In this document: positions 36,621 to 45,525 of the stretch, piece after piece
Position numbering within the stretch: the stretch's first letter is position 1
Layout of the letters: every line of letters starts with the position of its first letter
Origin: Bifidobacterium stellenboschense
GTDB taxonomy: Bacteria > Actinomycetota > Actinomycetes > Actinomycetales > Bifidobacteriaceae
Direction: 5' to 3'
NCBI RefSeq assembly: GCF_000741785.1
Contig: NZ_JGZP01000006.1
Span: 23,987 to 87,986, forward strand
DNA: 64,000 nt
Program-made: the position numbers and the translations under genes
Notes under the pieces: generated by a model
Told to the model about the DNA's origin: nothing
Seen by the model: the letters and a program-made list of their open reading frames with translations, nothing else
The model's database searches: none

Positions 36621-36638
36621 GACCCGGAGGCGATTGAC

Positions 36639-37283
36639 ATGGTCGTAGCGGTCGAATACATCTCCAAGGAGGAGTCCGACGGCGTGGAATCCGGGCAGGA
36701 ACGGCACGGCGTGACCGGCATCCTCGCCGTGCAGGGCGCGTTCGCGGAACACGCCGCCGTGCTCGACAGGCTCGGCGCGCCGTGGAAGCTGCTGCGCGCC
36801 GCCGAGGACTTCGACGACTCCATCGACCGGGTGATCCTGCCCGGCGGCGAATCCACCACGCAAGGCAAGCTCCTGCACTCCACCGGCCTGTTCGAGCCGA
36901 TCGCCGAGCACATCAAGGCCGGCAAGCCCGTGTTCGGCACCTGCGCCGGCATGATCCTGCTCGCGAAGAGGCTCGACAACGACGAGCACGTGTACTTCGG
37001 CGCGCTCGACGCCGTCGTGCGCCGCAACGCGTACGGCCGCCAGCTGGGCAGCTTCGCCGCCACCGCCGACTTTGGCGAGCCCGGGGACGCCGACTTCATC
37101 AAGGATTTCCCGCTCGTGTTCATCCGCGGGCCGTACGTCGTCTCCGTCGGCGGGTCGGCGCGCGTCGAAACCGAGGTCGATGGGCATCCGGTGGCGCTGC
37201 GCCAGGGCGGCATCCTCGCCACCGCGTTCCACCCGGAGCTCACCGACGACACGCGCCTGCACGAGCTGTTCCTCTCCCTGTGA
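36639..37283 (+). CDS. pdxT: Pyridoxal 5'-phosphate synthase glutaminase subunit PdxT
   Basis: Supplies ammonia from glutamine to PdxS. The 214 residues show GILAVQGAFAEH, the oxyanion-related PGGESTTQGKLL, the nucleophile Cys in GTCAGMILL near residue 107, and the His-Glu pair in AFHPELTDD near the end. Compared with ~190-residue homologues it has ~25 extra residues at the N-terminus (VAVEYISKEESDGVESGQE), so translation might really begin later. It is almost certainly co-transcribed with pdxS and pdxR. Confidence 0.96.
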   Translation: MVVAVEYISKEESDGVESGQERHGVTGILAVQGAFAEHAAVLDRLGAPWKLLRAAEDFDDSIDRVILPGGESTTQGKLLHSTGLFEPIAEHIKAGKPVFGTCAGMILLAKRLDNDEHVYFGALDAVVRRNAYGRQLGSFAATADFGEPGDADFIKDFPLVFIRGPYVVSVGGSARVETEVDGHPVALRQGGILATAFHPELTDDTRLHELFLSL

Positions 37284-37356
37284 TCGGAAGATAATCGTCG
37301 GGAGGAACGGCGGGGGAGACGCCCCGACGGATACGGGAAGGGAAAGGACGGTGGCC

Positions 37357-38901
37357 ATGCGGCTGGAACTCGACCGGCGTGCGAGCGTGCCGATGTACCG
37401 GCAGCTGGCCGCACAGCTGCGCGAACGCATCGTCTCCGGCGAGCTCGCCGAAGGCTACCGGCTGCCGCCCGAGCGCGAGCTCGCCGCACGCCTCGGCGTC
37501 AACCGCACCACCGTCCTGCAGGCGTACCAACGGCTCAAGGACGAAGGCCTCGTCGCGTCGAAGGTCGGCAAGGGCACGTTCGTGACCCCGGCGGGCGGCG
37601 CCGGTGCGCGGCCATCGCCCGGTACGATCCGCACGATCCGCGACGCCGGCGTCCCCGCGCACGACGGCACGCCCGAGCCGTCCGTCATCCGGCCCCCGTG
37701 GTCGGTGCTGTTCAGCGACTACTCCAACCGGTTCACCTACCATGACATCGCCGAGATCGACCGCGCCCGGCGCGGGGGAGCGGACGGACGCGTCATCGAC
37801 TTCGCGACCGGCTCGCCCAACCCGGCGGACATCCCCGACGACCTGCTGCGCGCGGTGAGCCTCGAGGCGTTCGCCTCGCACGAGTTCGACGGCCAGCCGG
37901 AATCGCCCATCGAAGGCTTCGACGAGCTGCGCGCGCTGCTCGCCGAACACATGCGCACGCGCGGCGTCGCCTGCGAGGCGCGCAACGTCATGGTCCTGTC
38001 CGGATCCGAACAGGGCATCGACCTCATCGTGCGCGCGTTCGTGAACCCGGGCGACCGCGTGCTCGTCGAACAGTCCACGTTCTTCCCCGCGTTGCAGACG
38101 TTCCGCTCCGCCGACGCGTCGATCGTCGGCGTGCCGGTCGACGCCGACGGCATGCGCACCGATTTGCTCGAGGGCTACTGCGCGCGCTTCCGGCCCAAGA
38201 TCATCTACACCATCCCCACCTTCCACAACCCCACCGGCACGACGATGCCGATGGAGCGCCGCCGCAGGCTCGTCGACGTGGCGCGCCGCCACCAGTGCCT
38301 CATCGTCGAGGACGACGCCTACGGGGAGCTGTGGTACGGCGGGAACGGGGACGGCGACCGTCCCGTGCCGCTCGCCGGCATGGAGAACGCCGGATACGTG
38401 ATGTACCTGTCCACGTTCTCGAAGACCGTCACCTCCGGGCTGCGCACCGGATGGGTGGCGGCCGACCCGCACGTCATCGCGCGTCTGGCCGCATTGCGGC
38501 GCATGGTCGACCAGCACACGAGCACGTCGTCGCAGCGCATCTGCCTCGAACTGCTCAAGGAGGGGCGCATCGCCGGGCACGTGCGCGACCTGACCGCCGC
38601 CTACCGACGCCGCCGCGACACGGCCGTCGCCGCGCTGGAACGGCATGCGCCGCAAGGCATGCGATGGACCGTGCCGCAGGGCGGATACTACATCTGGGTC
38701 TCGCTGCCCGACGGCGTGCGCGCGCTCGACCTGCTCGCCCGGTGCCGCACGCTCGGCGTCACGTTCATGCCCGGCGGCGTGTTCGACGTGGACGAGACCG
38801 ACGAGACGCACATCCGCCTCAACATGGTCCGCCCCGACGCACGCGACCTGGAGGACGGCATCCGCCTGGTCTGCGACGCCGTGCACGCCATGACGCGTTG
38901 A
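37357..38901 (+). CDS. pdxR: MocR-type transcriptional regulator (PdxR)
   Basis: A 514-residue regulator that fuses a GntR winged helix (PMYRQLAAQLRERIVSGELAEGYRLP near residues 8-33) to a fold-type I aminotransferase domain. PLP-binding Lys is in STFSKTVTSGLRTGWV near 355, with NPTGTTMP and Asp in EDDAYGELW. MocR proteins next to pdxST normally sense PLP and control PLP synthesis. The likely targets are the ATTGG boxes upstream of pdxS. ATG 37357 is preferred, 8 bases after GGAAAGGA; GTG at 37351 is possible. It lies about 70 bases after pdxT. Confidence 0.93.
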   Translation: MRLELDRRASVPMYRQLAAQLRERIVSGELAEGYRLPPERELAARLGVNRTTVLQAYQRLKDEGLVASKVGKGTFVTPAGGAGARPSPGTIRTIRDAGVPAHDGTPEPSVIRPPWSVLFSDYSNRFTYHDIAEIDRARRGGADGRVIDFATGSPNPADIPDDLLRAVSLEAFASHEFDGQPESPIEGFDELRALLAEHMRTRGVACEARNVMVLSGSEQGIDLIVRAFVNPGDRVLVEQSTFFPALQTFRSADASIVGVPVDADGMRTDLLEGYCARFRPKIIYTIPTFHNPTGTTMPMERRRRLVDVARRHQCLIVEDDAYGELWYGGNGDGDRPVPLAGMENAGYVMYLSTFSKTVTSGLRTGWVAADPHVIARLAALRRMVDQHTSTSSQRICLELLKEGRIAGHVRDLTAAYRRRRDTAVAALERHAPQGMRWTVPQGGYYIWVSLPDGVRALDLLARCRTLGVTFMPGGVFDVDETDETHIRLNMVRPDARDLEDGIRLVCDAVHAMTR

Positions 38902-38937
38902 CGGACGGCGCCGCGGGCCGGGCTACCATGGTCCTCC

Positions 38938-40110
38938 ATGGGAACGAATGCCATATGGAACCATGACCTGTACGACGGCCTCGCGGGGAAGCGGGACCTC
39001 ATCACCGACGTGCCCGGCGTGAGGGTCGGCCATGTCACGCTGCGCTCGCCCGACGGCGCCGCACCGACGATCCGCACCGGCGTGACCGCCATCGTGCCGC
39101 CCGGCGACTGTTTCGCAAGCAAACCGCCCGCCGCCGCGTACGTGTCCAACGGCTTCGGCAAGTCGATGGGACTCGTGCAGGTCGAGGAGCTCGGCAGCCT
39201 CGAAACGCCGATCCTCATGACCAACACGCTTTCCTGCGGTGCCTGCTTCGACGCGCTCGTGGACCACGCGCTCGCCGGACACCCCGCCATCGGCGTCGAC
39301 ACCGGCACGGTGAACCCGGTGGTCATGGAATGCAACGACGGTCCCATCAACTCGATACGCGCCCGCGCCGTCACGCCGGCGCACGGGCTGGAGGCGATCG
39401 CCGCGGCCGGCGAGGACTTCGACGAGGGAGACGTGGGCGCCGGCACGGGCATGACCTGTTTCGGCCTCAAAGGCGGCATCGGGTCGGCCTCGCGCGTGGT
39501 GCGCGTGGACGGGCGCGACCATGTGCTCGGCGTGCTGGTGCTCACGAACTTCGGTTCGCGCGAATGCCTGCGTCTCAATGGCGAGCCGGTCGGCCTGCGC
39601 CTCGCCGAAGCGGAACACGCCGCCCCGGCATCGGCCTCGGACGGGACCGCTGGCGGGGGCGCGGCCGGCGCCTGCGAGGACAAGGGCAGCATCGTCGCGG
39701 TCATCGCCACCGACCTGCCGGCCGATTCACGCCAGTTGAGGCGCATGGCCAAACGCGTCACCGTCGGCATCGCGCGCTGCGGCGGCTACATCGGCAACGG
39801 CAGCGGCGAGATCGTCGTCGCGTTCAGCACCGCCAACCGCATCGACCACTGGGCCGGCGACGACCAGACCACACCGTCCGACCATCCCACGCCCGCCGGC
39901 GGGCCGCTCATCGAGACCGTGACACGGCTCAACGAGAACGCGATGGACCGATGCTTCCGCGCCGTGGCCGCCGCAAGCGAGGAGGCCATCGTCAGCTCGC
40001 TGCTTCACGCGCGCGGCGTGCGCGGCCGCGACGGCAAGGTCACCCCCTCGCTGCGCGACGCGTTGCGTGAGGCGGGACTGGAATTGCCGGAATCCCTGGC
40101 GGAGGCGTAG
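38938..40110 (+). CDS. P1 family peptidase (DmpA/S58-like aminopeptidase)
   Basis: A 390-residue Ntn-hydrolase of the DmpA type, which self-cleaves to two chains and removes N-terminal residues from small peptides or amides. Conserved elements: ITDVPGVRVGHVTL, NPVVMECNDG, GDVGAGTGMTCFGLKGGIG, and the cleavage/nucleophile region IGNGSGEIVVAFSTAN near residue 290 with a candidate Ser. An Ala/Gly/Ser-rich insertion (about 228-250) sits before the second half. A second amide hydrolase of the same broad mechanism lies directly downstream. Confidence 0.88.
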   Translation: MGTNAIWNHDLYDGLAGKRDLITDVPGVRVGHVTLRSPDGAAPTIRTGVTAIVPPGDCFASKPPAAAYVSNGFGKSMGLVQVEELGSLETPILMTNTLSCGACFDALVDHALAGHPAIGVDTGTVNPVVMECNDGPINSIRARAVTPAHGLEAIAAAGEDFDEGDVGAGTGMTCFGLKGGIGSASRVVRVDGRDHVLGVLVLTNFGSRECLRLNGEPVGLRLAEAEHAAPASASDGTAGGGAAGACEDKGSIVAVIATDLPADSRQLRRMAKRVTVGIARCGGYIGNGSGEIVVAFSTANRIDHWAGDDQTTPSDHPTPAGGPLIETVTRLNENAMDRCFRAVAAASEEAIVSSLLHARGVRGRDGKVTPSLRDALREAGLELPESLAEA

Positions 40111-40290
40111 CGCACCTGCGGTGTGGCCGTATGGTCGCGTTGCACGCCGCGGCCGCGTATCATACACATGGCGCATGCGGCGCCGGGCGACCGGGGCCGC
40201 GGCGCGGACATCACGACGCAGGAAGCACGGCCCCGCGCATCCGTCGGTCTTCGACGGCACGGGCCGGCAAGGAAAGGGACAACAGACACT

Positions 40291-41226
40291 ATGGGCACGG
40301 CATCGTCCACATCTCCGGTGACCGCCATCTCGGCGGGCAGCGAAAGCGGCATCACCCTGATCATCCACGCGGGCGCGGGCAGCCGCGGCAAGCGCAGCAC
40401 GCCGGAACGCATCGCGCAGGTCGAGAAGGACCTCAACCGCGCGCTCGACGCCGGCTACGCGCTGCTCGAGGCGGGCGCGCCGGCCCACGAGGCCGTCATC
40501 GCCGCCATCCACGTGATGGAGGATTCCCCCGAATTCAACGCGGGCCACGGCGCCGCGCTCACCAGCGACGGCATCGCCCAGATGGACGCCTGCCTGATGA
40601 CCGGCGACGGCGAGGTCGGCGCGGTCACCGGCGTGTCCACGGTGAGGAACCCGATCGACGCGGCCCGCGCGGTCAAGGAACAGACCAAGCACGTGCTGTT
40701 CGCCGACCCGACCGACGGCGAGATCGCCGACTGGGGCGTCGCGACCGAACCCAACGAGTACTTCATCACCGAGCAGCGCCGCCAGTCGCTCGCCGAGGCG
40801 CAGTCCGGCGGCGACGAGTGGGAGAAGCACGGCACCATCGGCGCCGTGGCCCGCGACGTGAACGGCGACATCGCCGCCGGCACGTCCACCGGCGGCATCA
40901 CCAACCAGATGCACGGCCGCGTCGGCGATTCGCCGCTGCCCGGCTGCGGCACCTTCGCCGACCAGCGCACCGTGGCGGTCTCCTGCACCGGCATCGGCGA
41001 GGCGTTCATCAAGGTCGTCGCCGCGCACCAGGTGTCCGACCGCGTGCGCTTCGCCGGCGAGTCCGTGCACGACGCGGCCGTCGCCACGCTTGACGAGGTC
41101 GCCGCCCACCACGGCGACGGCGGCATGATCGTCCTGCCCGCCCGGGGCCGCGGCGTCATCGCCTACAACAGCGAGATGATGAACCTCGGCTACCGCAGCG
41201 CGGATGGCGGCATGGTGCAAGGCTGA
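40291..41226 (+). CDS. Isoaspartyl peptidase / L-asparaginase (Ntn hydrolase)
   Basis: A 311-residue type 2 asparaginase-like enzyme that hydrolyses beta-aspartyl dipeptides or L-asparagine and matures by self-cleavage before a Thr. The N-terminus has LIIHAGAGS. The substrate part shows NAGHGAALTSDG. The nucleophile Thr is in KHGTIGAVARD near residue 185, followed by GTSTGGITNQMHGRVGDSP. Start at ATG 40291 is likely; the AAGGAAAGGG site is somewhat distant. A strong bidirectional terminator follows, shared with the convergent binding-protein gene. Confidence 0.9.
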   Translation: MGTASSTSPVTAISAGSESGITLIIHAGAGSRGKRSTPERIAQVEKDLNRALDAGYALLEAGAPAHEAVIAAIHVMEDSPEFNAGHGAALTSDGIAQMDACLMTGDGEVGAVTGVSTVRNPIDAARAVKEQTKHVLFADPTDGEIADWGVATEPNEYFITEQRRQSLAEAQSGGDEWEKHGTIGAVARDVNGDIAAGTSTGGITNQMHGRVGDSPLPGCGTFADQRTVAVSCTGIGEAFIKVVAAHQVSDRVRFAGESVHDAAVATLDEVAAHHGDGGMIVLPARGRGVIAYNSEMMNLGYRSADGGMVQG

Positions 41227-41245
41227 TAATCTCCTGTGAACGAAA

Positions 41246-41273
41246 AGCCCCGACGGGAAATCCCGTCGGGGCT
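41246..41273. terminator. Bidirectional terminator
   Basis: AGCCCCGACGGGA (41246-41258) pairs perfectly with 41261-41273, with A-rich and CT-rich flanks. It lies between the convergent isoaspartyl peptidase and oligopeptide-binding genes. Confidence 0.9.
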
Positions 41274-41315
41274 CTCTCATACGGTCATGCGGCCAGGCCG
41301 CGCCGCATCACCGTG

Positions 41316-42950
41316 TCACTTGGTGATGGTGTTGTACGTGGGCATGTTCGTGTAGTCGAACTGCACGTTCTTCACGTTCTGCGCGGAGACGGCCGCCACG
41401 TTGTCGCACCACAGCGGGATGGACGGCAGATCCTGCATGAGGATCTCCTGGGCGGTGCGCAGGGCCTCGGTGCGCTTGGTCACGTCGGTCTGCGACAGGG
41501 CGTTGGCCAGGTCGGCGTCGAACTCGGGGTTCTTGTAGTCGCCGTCGTTGGAGCCGTGGCCGTCCGCGGAGGCGGAGGCGTACAGCGGGGTCATGTAGTC
41601 CTCGGCGGACGGGTAGTCGAGCATCCAGCCGGAACGGAACGCGGTGGAGATGCTGCGGTCGGTGACGCGCTCGCGGATGTCGCTGAACGTCGGGTAGGCG
41701 TCGCCCTGGGCGTCGATGCCGAGCGTGTTCTTGAGCTGGTTGGACACGGCGTCGACCCACTGCTTGTGGCCGCCGTCGGCGTTGTAGGCGATCTTGAAGC
41801 TGCCGCTCCACGGGGAGATGGCGTCGGCCTTCTTCCACAGCTCCTTGGCCTTGGTCGGGTTGTACTCGAGGTTCTCCTCGCCCTTGAGCGTCTTGGAGTA
41901 TTCGGGCACCAGCGGCGAGGTGAAGTCGGTGGCCACGGTCTTCGTGTTCGAGTACACCTTCTCGACGATCTGCTTGCGGTTGATGGCCATGGAGATGGCC
42001 TGGCGGCGCAGCTGGCCCTCCTCGTCGAAGCCGAAGTGGTCGAGGCGCTCCGGGATCACGAAGCCCTGGTAGGAGGAGCCTGGCTGGCTGTAGGCGGTCA
42101 CGCTCCTGTTGGAGCGGAAGGTCTTGACGGCGCTGGCGGGCACCTCGTCGAGCACGTCGAGGTTGCCGGAGAGCACGTCGGAGTAGGCGGCGTTCTCATC
42201 GGTGTAGACGCGGAACTCGATGCCGTCGTTCTTCACGGTGCGCGAACCCTTGTAGTCGGGGTTCTTCACCACGGTGATGTCCTTGCCGACGTTCCACGAC
42301 TTGAGCTTGTACGGGCCGTTGCCGACCGGGTTCTTGCCGAACGCCTTGATGTCCTTGTAGGCCACGGACGGCAGCGGGAAGAACGACTGGTGGGCGATCT
42401 GGACCGGGAAGACGGAATCCGGGTGGTCGAGGGTCACGACCAGCGTGTGGTCGTCCTTGACCTCAAGGCCGCTCAGCTGCGCGTCGTCGGCCACGTTCGG
42501 GTCCTGAAGCTCGTCGTAGCCCTTGATGATGGACATGCGGCTCGCCTGCTTCATGGCGTGCTTCACGTTCGCCGCGTAGCTCCACGCCTTGGCGAACGAT
42601 TCGGCGGTCACGGCCTCGCCGTTGGTGAACTTCCAGCCGTCCTTGATCTTGATGGTGTACTGGGTGGCGTCGTCGTTCGGCGTGATGGACTTGGCGACCT
42701 CGAGGTGCTGCTTGCCCTTGACGTCGTAGCTGACCAGACCCTCGAACAGGTAGCGGATGACCTTGCCGCCGCCCATCTCGTTGGTGTCGGCGGGCACCAG
42801 CGGGCTCTGCGGTTCGGTGTTGTTCACCGAGATGATGGTCTGTCCGTCGGACTGCGACGAGCTGGACGAGCCGCCGCAGGCGGCCGCCGTGAACAGCATC
42901 GCGCAGGCCGCGCCCAGGGCGGCGATGCGCTTGGCATGGGTTGAGAACAT
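41316..42950 (-). CDS. Oligopeptide ABC transporter substrate-binding lipoprotein (OppA-like)
   Basis: A 544-residue family 5 binding protein. The signal peptide ends in a lipobox, FTAAAC, with Cys25 the lipidated residue, then a GGSSSSSQ linker. The domain has GLVSYDVKGKQHLEVAKS, QYTIKIKDGWKFTNGE and RRQAISMAINRKQI, the usual SBP_bac_5 landmarks. No permease or ATPase genes adjoin it, so it is an orphan binding protein that must use an Opp system elsewhere or the importer at 11661-17135. Promoter-like AT-rich sequence (TTCTTATATATG, repeated) lies at 43042-43071. Confidence 0.93.
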   Translation of the reverse strand: MFSTHAKRIAALGAACAMLFTAAACGGSSSSSQSDGQTIISVNNTEPQSPLVPADTNEMGGGKVIRYLFEGLVSYDVKGKQHLEVAKSITPNDDATQYTIKIKDGWKFTNGEAVTAESFAKAWSYAANVKHAMKQASRMSIIKGYDELQDPNVADDAQLSGLEVKDDHTLVVTLDHPDSVFPVQIAHQSFFPLPSVAYKDIKAFGKNPVGNGPYKLKSWNVGKDITVVKNPDYKGSRTVKNDGIEFRVYTDENAAYSDVLSGNLDVLDEVPASAVKTFRSNRSVTAYSQPGSSYQGFVIPERLDHFGFDEEGQLRRQAISMAINRKQIVEKVYSNTKTVATDFTSPLVPEYSKTLKGEENLEYNPTKAKELWKKADAISPWSGSFKIAYNADGGHKQWVDAVSNQLKNTLGIDAQGDAYPTFSDIRERVTDRSISTAFRSGWMLDYPSAEDYMTPLYASASADGHGSNDGDYKNPEFDADLANALSQTDVTKRTEALRTAQEILMQDLPSIPLWCDNVAAVSAQNVKNVQFDYTNMPTYNTITK

Positions 42951-43132
42951 GAACCTCTTCTTTCTCCTATTCCATAATGGCCGCGAACCATTGTATGAAC
43001 GGCAGGTAACGGGGAGAGGCCGCTGTCCATATTCGTAAACGTTCTTATATATGCGCGTGTTCTTATATATGTGTCTATGTGTCCATGCGTATGTTGCTCG
43101 TCCTCGTCCGTCGGCGGATGTGCATCGACGGC

Positions 43133-43187
43133 GGCGGCCCCGCGGCGGTCTCCGTCCTTTCGGGGAGGAAACCGCCGCGGGGCCGCC
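43133..43187 (-). terminator. Terminator of the phosphonate operon
   Basis: A perfect 17-bp stem: GGCGGCCCCGCGGCGGT (43133-43149) pairs with 43171-43187. It lies 47 bases beyond the phnX stop, reading on the minus strand. Confidence 0.85.
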
Positions 43188-43233
43188 GTTCGGATTCGCC
43201 GGGATTCGCCTGGACCAGGCGGGGTCAGGCGAA

Positions 43234-44016
43234 TCAGGCCAGCTGGGCGAGCAGCGCCGGCAGCTCGGCCAGCGTGTCGATGACCGCGTCGGCGCCCGCG
43301 TTCACGAACGCGTCGCGGGCCGCCGCACGCGCGGCCGCCTTGTCGGCGTCGCCCAGCGCCTCGAACTCCGTCTGGCTCAGGGCCATCTGCGAGCTGCCCT
43401 CGGTCACGCCGATCGTGAAGAGCCCCGCGTTCTTGCCCTCGCGGATGTCGGAGAGCGTGTCGCCCACCTTCGCGGCGCGGCGCACGTCGGTGACGTGCAG
43501 GGCCTCGAGGTTGCGGAAGATCATGTACGGGTAGGGGCGGCCGTAGCCGTCGGTGCCGTCCGGGCTGATCCAGAAGTCGGGGTCATAGCCGTTCTCTTTG
43601 GCCTTCGGCACGACGATCTCCATCATCCTGTCCGTGTAGCCGGTGGTCGAGCCGATCTTCAGGCCCGCCTCGCGCAGGGCGGCGACCGCGTCCACGACGC
43701 CCGGCTTCGGGTCGGCGAAGCCGTCGAGGATGGACAGCAGCTTCGGCTCGAAGTGCGCGTACACGGCATCCGTGTCCGCGTCGGTCGGGGCGGCGCCGTG
43801 GGCGTCCTCCCACGCGCGGGCGATGCGGTTCATGTGCAGCATCGTGTTGATGTGGTCGTGCTTGAGCATGCCCATCGGCTTGCGGGTCTCCTCCATGGTC
43901 GGCTCCACGCCGAACTCCTTGAACGCCTCCTGGAAGGCCTTGACGGGGGCGAAGCAGCCGTAGTCCACGGTCGTGCCGGCCCAGTCGAAGATCACGGCTT
44001 CGAAACGGTTGGTCAT
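43234..44016 (-). CDS. phnX: Phosphonoacetaldehyde hydrolase (phosphonatase, PhnX)
   Basis: Hydrolyses the C-P bond of phosphonoacetaldehyde to acetaldehyde and phosphate, the second step of 2-AEP breakdown. The 260-residue HAD-family protein shows the diagnostic FDWAGTTVDYG with nucleophile Asp11, and PMGMLKHDHI with Lys52, the Schiff-base Lys that sets phosphonatase apart from other HAD enzymes. Later motifs are GSTTGYTDRMM and KVGDTLSDIREG. It is the last gene of the operon, 44 bases after phnW. Confidence 0.96.
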   Translation of the reverse strand: MTNRFEAVIFDWAGTTVDYGCFAPVKAFQEAFKEFGVEPTMEETRKPMGMLKHDHINTMLHMNRIARAWEDAHGAAPTDADTDAVYAHFEPKLLSILDGFADPKPGVVDAVAALREAGLKIGSTTGYTDRMMEIVVPKAKENGYDPDFWISPDGTDGYGRPYPYMIFRNLEALHVTDVRRAAKVGDTLSDIREGKNAGLFTIGVTEGSSQMALSQTEFEALGDADKAAARAAARDAFVNAGADAVIDTLAELPALLAQLA

Positions 44017-44060
44017 TGTCGCTGTCTCCTTTTCCGATGTTTCGGTGTCCCGGGCGGTTC

Positions 44061-45269
44061 TCAGGCGGTGAGCTTCACGTTCGCCGGGGCGGCGGCCTTG
44101 ATCGGCTCGCCGGCCTTGTCCATCGCGGCGATGGCCTCGGGCACGGAGGCCGAGCCGGTGGCCGCCTCGAGCAGGCCGCGCTCGCCCATGTACAGGGCCA
44201 GGAGCTCGGTCACCTTCTCGATGTCGTCGGCGTAGATCTCGCCGATGTTGCCCAGACGGAAGGTCTCCTCATGGGTGAGCTTGCCGGGGTAGATTGCGTA
44301 GCCGCGTTCCTTGATGAACTCGTACATGTCGTGGAAGTCGAACTTCGTGCCCTCCGGGTAGAGGAACGTGGTGATGATCGGGCCCTGGTTCTCCTTGAGG
44401 AACACGCGGAAGCCGAGCGCCTCCATGCGGGCGATGAGCAGGTGGTTGTTCAGCGCGTAGCGGGCGGAACGGGCCGGGATGCCGCCTTCGGCGAACATCT
44501 CGTCGAGGGCCTTGGAGAAGGCGAGCACCACGTGGGTGGGGGAGGTGTAGCGCCACTTGCCGTTCGCCTTCTCCAGCGTGTTCCACTGGTCCCACAGGTC
44601 GAGGGACAGGCTGCGCGCCTTGCCCTTGGAGGCCTCGAGCTTCGCCTTGTTGCAGATGATGAAGCTGAAGCCGGGCACGCCCTGGATGCACTTGTTGGCG
44701 GAGGAGACGAGGAAGTCGATGCCCCAGCCGGAGACCGGGATGTCGACGCCGCCGAAGGAGCTCATCGCGTCGACCATGAACGTGCAGCCGTGCGCCTTGG
44801 CGACGGTGGCCACGGCGGCGATGTCGTTGAGCAGGCCGGAGGTGGTCTCCGAGTGGATCATCGACACGTGCGTGATGGACGGGTCGCGGCGCAGGTACTC
44901 CTCGACCTTGTCGGCGTCCGGGATGCGGTCGTACGGCTCGGCGTACTGCACGTAGTCGATGCCCGCGTGCTCGCAGATCTTGACCTGGCGGTCGCCGTAC
45001 GCGCCGTTGGTGCACAGCAGCACCTTCTCGTCCTTGCCGATCACGGAGGTCAGGACGCTTTCCACGCCGAACGTGCCGGAGCCCTGCATGAGCACGACGG
45101 TGTAGTCGCGCGGGTCGCAGTGGGCGAGTTCGAGCAGCTGGCGGCGGATCTTCTGGGTGATCTGCTGGTAGTCCTCGTCCCACGTGCAGTGGTCGAAGAG
45201 CATCTCCTCCTTGACCGTGCGGGTCGTGGTCAGCGGTCCGGGGGTGAGCAGCTTGTATTCGTTGGCCAT
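44061..45269 (-). CDS. phnW: 2-Aminoethylphosphonate--pyruvate aminotransferase (PhnW)
   Basis: Transfers the amino group of 2-AEP to pyruvate, giving phosphonoacetaldehyde and alanine. The first ~365 of 402 residues match the family: LLTPGPLTTTRTVKEEM at the N-terminus, QGSGTFGVES, DAMSSFGGVDIPVSG, and the PLP Lys in SSANKCIQGVPGFSF near residue 190. The final ~40 residues are an Ala-rich tail (VPEAIAAMDKAGEPIKAAAPAN) beyond the normal end. It sits between the transporter genes and phnX, so the pathway is complete. Confidence 0.96.
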   Translation of the reverse strand: MANEYKLLTPGPLTTTRTVKEEMLFDHCTWDEDYQQITQKIRRQLLELAHCDPRDYTVVLMQGSGTFGVESVLTSVIGKDEKVLLCTNGAYGDRQVKICEHAGIDYVQYAEPYDRIPDADKVEEYLRRDPSITHVSMIHSETTSGLLNDIAAVATVAKAHGCTFMVDAMSSFGGVDIPVSGWGIDFLVSSANKCIQGVPGFSFIICNKAKLEASKGKARSLSLDLWDQWNTLEKANGKWRYTSPTHVVLAFSKALDEMFAEGGIPARSARYALNNHLLIARMEALGFRVFLKENQGPIITTFLYPEGTKFDFHDMYEFIKERGYAIYPGKLTHEETFRLGNIGEIYADDIEKVTELLALYMGERGLLEAATGSASVPEAIAAMDKAGEPIKAAAPANVKLTA

Positions 45270-45525
45270 GATGGTCGTTTCCTTTCTGTTCCGTGGATTC
45301 CATGGATCCGTCGGATCCCATGGCTCTCTTGGCTTGGACGAAGTATGCGTTGTACGCCGTGGATGTTCGTTAGGCGCTTTGAATATGGCTTCCGCCCGCA
45401 GAGTGTAATCACGAAGGAACTTTTCGGATATTTCTACGTAGATTTCGCCCTGCGGGCGGAGTGTCGTTTGTAGTAACCGAGTTGCGTTCAGACCGCGTTC
45501 ACCTGCGCGGTCCGAACGCCGCCCG

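Noticed and set aside
33540..37430. Open frame of 1296 residues opposite dnaG, pdxS and pdxT
   Set aside because: It is a shadow of three highly conserved genes.
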